Source: Tianweitania aestuarii
Lineage (GTDB): Bacteria; Pseudomonadota; Alphaproteobacteria; Rhizobiales; Rhizobiaceae
Assembly: GCF_018457165.1 (NCBI RefSeq)
Contig: NZ_JAFMNX010000003.1
Location: 62,001-126,000 of the forward strand
Direction of reading: 5' to 3'
DNA: 64,000 bases
The notes beneath the pieces were generated by a model that saw only the letters and a list, made by a program, of their open reading frames with translations, ran no database searches and was not told the origin of the DNA. Both the position numbers and the translations under genes were made by a program. Positions within the stretch are counted from its first letter, which is position 1, and each line of letters starts with the position of its first letter. Shown one piece after another: positions 62,262 through 64,000 of the stretch.

Positions 62262-62975
62262 ATGAACGCCCTATTCAAGCTGACCGAGCCGACTGGACGT
62301 AACGACACGCTTGCGTTTGAAGACGCTGTCCGCATGCGGCGCTCTTTCCGCGGCTTCCTGGACACGCCCGTGCCGGACGACGTCTTGCGGGAGGTGCTGC
62401 ACGACGCACAGTGCGCCCCCTCGAACTGCAACACCCAGCCTTGGGATGTTCATATCGTCTCTGGCGCGAAACTCACCGGGCTGTCGGAGCGCATCCACGC
62501 CGAGAACGAAGCCGGGGAGTTCACGCCGGACTTCACGTTCGAGATGGCCGACTTCCATGGCGTCTACGGCGAACGCAAGGATGCGCAGGGCAAGGCTTAC
62601 TACGAGGCAATGAACGTCATGCGGGCGGACAAGGAAGGCCGCGCCCGTGCTGCCGCATTGAACTACTCGTTCTTCGGCGCGCCGCACGTCGCGCTGCTCT
62701 TCATGCCTTCGTTCGGCGACAACGTCCGCACCGCAGGCGATCTCGGCATGTACGGCCAGACCTTCCTGCTGTCGCTGGCCGCGCGTAGCCTCGGCGGCAT
62801 CCCGCAGACGGCACTCGGGTTCTTCGCGGGGACGATCCGGGAGTATCTCGGCATCCCGGACGAGATGAAGATGCTGTTCGGTATCTCCTTCGGCTACCCC
62901 GACGAGGTCGCCCCGGGAAACAGAATGCGGATGGACCGGGCGCCCCTGTCCGAGAGCGTTTCTTTCCATCGCTGA
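62262..62975 (+). CDS. Nitroreductase
   Basis: A 237-residue flavoprotein of the nitroreductase family: VRMRRSFRGFLDTPVPDDVLREVLHDAQCAPSNCNTQPWDV with the FMN-binding Arg-Arg-Ser and Asn, and GFFAGTIREYLGIPDEMKMLFGISFGYPDE near the end. It probably reduces quinones or nitro compounds with NAD(P)H. ATG 62262 is used; it faces the HxlR gene and is likely its target. Confidence 0.93.
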   Translation: MNALFKLTEPTGRNDTLAFEDAVRMRRSFRGFLDTPVPDDVLREVLHDAQCAPSNCNTQPWDVHIVSGAKLTGLSERIHAENEAGEFTPDFTFEMADFHGVYGERKDAQGKAYYEAMNVMRADKEGRARAAALNYSFFGAPHVALLFMPSFGDNVRTAGDLGMYGQTFLLSLAARSLGGIPQTALGFFAGTIREYLGIPDEMKMLFGISFGYPDEVAPGNRMRMDRAPLSESVSFHR

Positions 62976-63100
62976 AGTTCCGCCGCGCAACGCGGCACAA
63001 GGGTTCCTACGGACCCGCTACCCACCAAATGCCGCCAGCGCCTGCATCGCGCGTGCTCGCCGCCGTACCCGACACAATTGCTACGAAGGAACATGACACC

Positions 63101-63841
63101 ATGAGGATCGGCATTCTCGGAACAGGAAACATCGGCAAGACGCTTGTGCGTCGGCTCTCGGCCGCAGGCCATGATGTGAAGGTCGCCAACTCGCGCGGTC
63201 CCGACACGATCGACCGCGACCTCCTGACGAACGGCGCCCGGGCGGTGACGGCGCAGGAGGCGATCGTTGATGTCGAAGCCGTCATTCTATCTATACCCCT
63301 GGATCGCCTGCCCGACGCAGCCGCTATGGTGTCCACGATCCCGGAGGGGACGGTGGTGATCGACACGTCGAACTACTACCCCTCGCGGGACGGCCAGATA
63401 GAGGTTCTCGACCAGGGTGAGGTGGAGAGCCTCTGGGTCGCCAAGCTGCTTGGGCGTCCGATCGCCAAAGCCTGGAATGCGGTCGGCTCGCCCTCGTTTG
63501 CCGACAAGAACAAGCCCGTCGGCGATCCGGACCGGATCGCAATCCCGATCGCGGCCGATCGCGACGAAGATCGGCGCGTGACCATGGCGCTCGTGAACGA
63601 CACCGGCTTTGATGCGGTTGACGCAGGCAGCCTGTCCGAGTCGTGGCGCCAGCGGCCCGGCAGTCCAGTCTACTGCACGGACTTAACCCGAAACGAGGTA
63701 CAAGAAGCACTTGCAGCGGCAGAGAAAGATCGCCTGCCCAAGCGCCGGGACCTAATCGTTTCGGTCATCACCGAGAGGTTCGGCAAGACCTACCCGGACG
63801 GCGATACGCTGGTCCGCTTGAACCGTGCCCTCTTCATGTAG
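63101..63841 (+). CDS. NAD(P)-binding F420-reductase-like protein
   Basis: A 246-residue protein with an N-terminal Rossmann fold (MRIGILGTGNIGKTLVRRLSAAGHDV) of the NADP oxidoreductase, coenzyme F420-dependent family (PF03807). ILSIPLDRLPDAAAMVS, TVVIDTSNYYP and GRPIAKAWNAVGS are typical of this family's short-chain members in proteobacteria, which do not use F420. GAAGGA precedes the ATG. It follows the nitroreductase by 125 bases in the same direction. Confidence 0.88.
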   Translation: MRIGILGTGNIGKTLVRRLSAAGHDVKVANSRGPDTIDRDLLTNGARAVTAQEAIVDVEAVILSIPLDRLPDAAAMVSTIPEGTVVIDTSNYYPSRDGQIEVLDQGEVESLWVAKLLGRPIAKAWNAVGSPSFADKNKPVGDPDRIAIPIAADRDEDRRVTMALVNDTGFDAVDAGSLSESWRQRPGSPVYCTDLTRNEVQEALAAAEKDRLPKRRDLIVSVITERFGKTYPDGDTLVRLNRALFM

Positions 63842-63975
63842 CCCCACGGAAACACGAGCGCGGCGATTCCTGCCGCACTCCTTCCAATCCCCTCCCGAGA
63901 CGAGCCGATAGCCGCTTCCGGCGCGTCGGTGTTGGAAATGCAACCCGTGCGAAACAACCCGAGAGGACAGACATA
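63842..63975. other. Gap between the two F420-reductase-like genes
   Basis: Holds a G+C-rich stretch with no gene; a GAGAGGAC site lies 9 bases before the next ATG. Confidence 0.4.
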
Positions 63976-64000
63976 ATGCGGATCGGCATCGTCGGGCAGG
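63976..64000 (+). CDS. Second NAD(P)-binding F420-reductase-like protein, partial
   Basis: Only eight codons (MRIGIVGQ) are visible before the window ends. The start repeats that of the gene at 63101 (MRIGILGT), and AGAGGA precedes the ATG, so it is probably a paralogue or related Rossmann-fold protein. The rest is outside the window. Confidence 0.5.

Noticed and set aside
1-64000. CRISPR arrays, rRNA and tRNA genes
   Set aside because: No regularly spaced repeats with spacers, no rRNA-like blocks, and no tRNA cloverleaf were recognised by eye; a tRNA search program was not available.

Overview
The window looks like one replicon of an alphaproteobacterium, most likely of the order Hyphomicrobiales (Rhizobiales). 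This rests on gene content, not on a marker gene: a complete sarcosine oxidase operon with a DUF1989-free dmg/purU neighbourhood, DUF930, DUF6894, RcnB-like and DUF6634 proteins, and RirA/Fur-era iron uptake genes typical of rhizobial relatives. No rRNA, tRNA or CRISPR array was seen. The presence of a ParB-like accessory gene, iteron-like repeats and many accessory modules suggests a genomic island region or a secondary replicon.

Layout. 1-1244: 5' part of a secreted Ig-like/cadherin-like repeat protein that runs off the left edge. 1.97-2.64 kb: a truncated panC copy joined to the N-terminus of what appears to be an integrase. 2.96-15.3 kb: a one-carbon/methylated-glycine catabolic locus (purU, soxG, soxA, soxD, soxB, a dimethylglycine/sarcosine dehydrogenase-like gene, a three-gene ABC importer, and a divergent LysR regulator). 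15.4-26.1 kb: a defence island with a PD-(D/E)XK nuclease plus an N6-adenine methyltransferase split by an in-frame TGA, an Xre-type regulator, a Hachiman-like HamAB pair and a Fic protein. 26.2-28.8 kb: a decayed zinc-finger-like gene and a 3'-truncated ParB-like gene. 28.8-34 kb: sparse DNA with small order-restricted genes and a diguanylate cyclase. 34.4-42.3 kb: a small basic protein next to TGAATCGGAT repeats, a tightly coupled five-gene operon (PD-(D/E)XK-like protein, unknown protein, AAA+ ATPase, DUF6634, FtsH-type M41 peptidase) and a Lys/Ala-repeat protein. 43.1-51.8 kb: a LysR-HTH/TrpD2-like fusion divergent from a siderophore uptake operon (TonB receptor, binding protein, two permeases, ATPase, secreted esterase). 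51.9-59.8 kb: a frameshifted CsbD gene, an autotransporter, an MFS transporter, a DUF3667 protein and an M48-TPM fusion. 59.9-64 kb: intact panC, an acetyltransferase, an HxlR regulator divergent from a nitroreductase, and two F420-reductase-like genes, the second cut by the right edge.

How the parts work together. The sox locus can take up and demethylate dimethylglycine or sarcosine to glycine; the C1 units enter tetrahydrofolate, and PurU can release formate and regenerate THF. The iron operon encodes the full route for a ferric siderophore from outer membrane to cytoplasm, plus an esterase that may open the ligand. The defence island carries at least two systems, one of them apparently broken.

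The signs of rearrangement are strong: two panC copies about 58 kb apart, a 35-base direct repeat bracketing the restriction-modification module, several in-frame stops or frameshifts, and a dispersed intergenic repeat built on a GGAAATNATTTCC palindrome present at least seven times. The best candidates for something undescribed are the five-gene AAA+/M41/PD-(D/E)XK operon and the direct-repeat-bracketed defence module.
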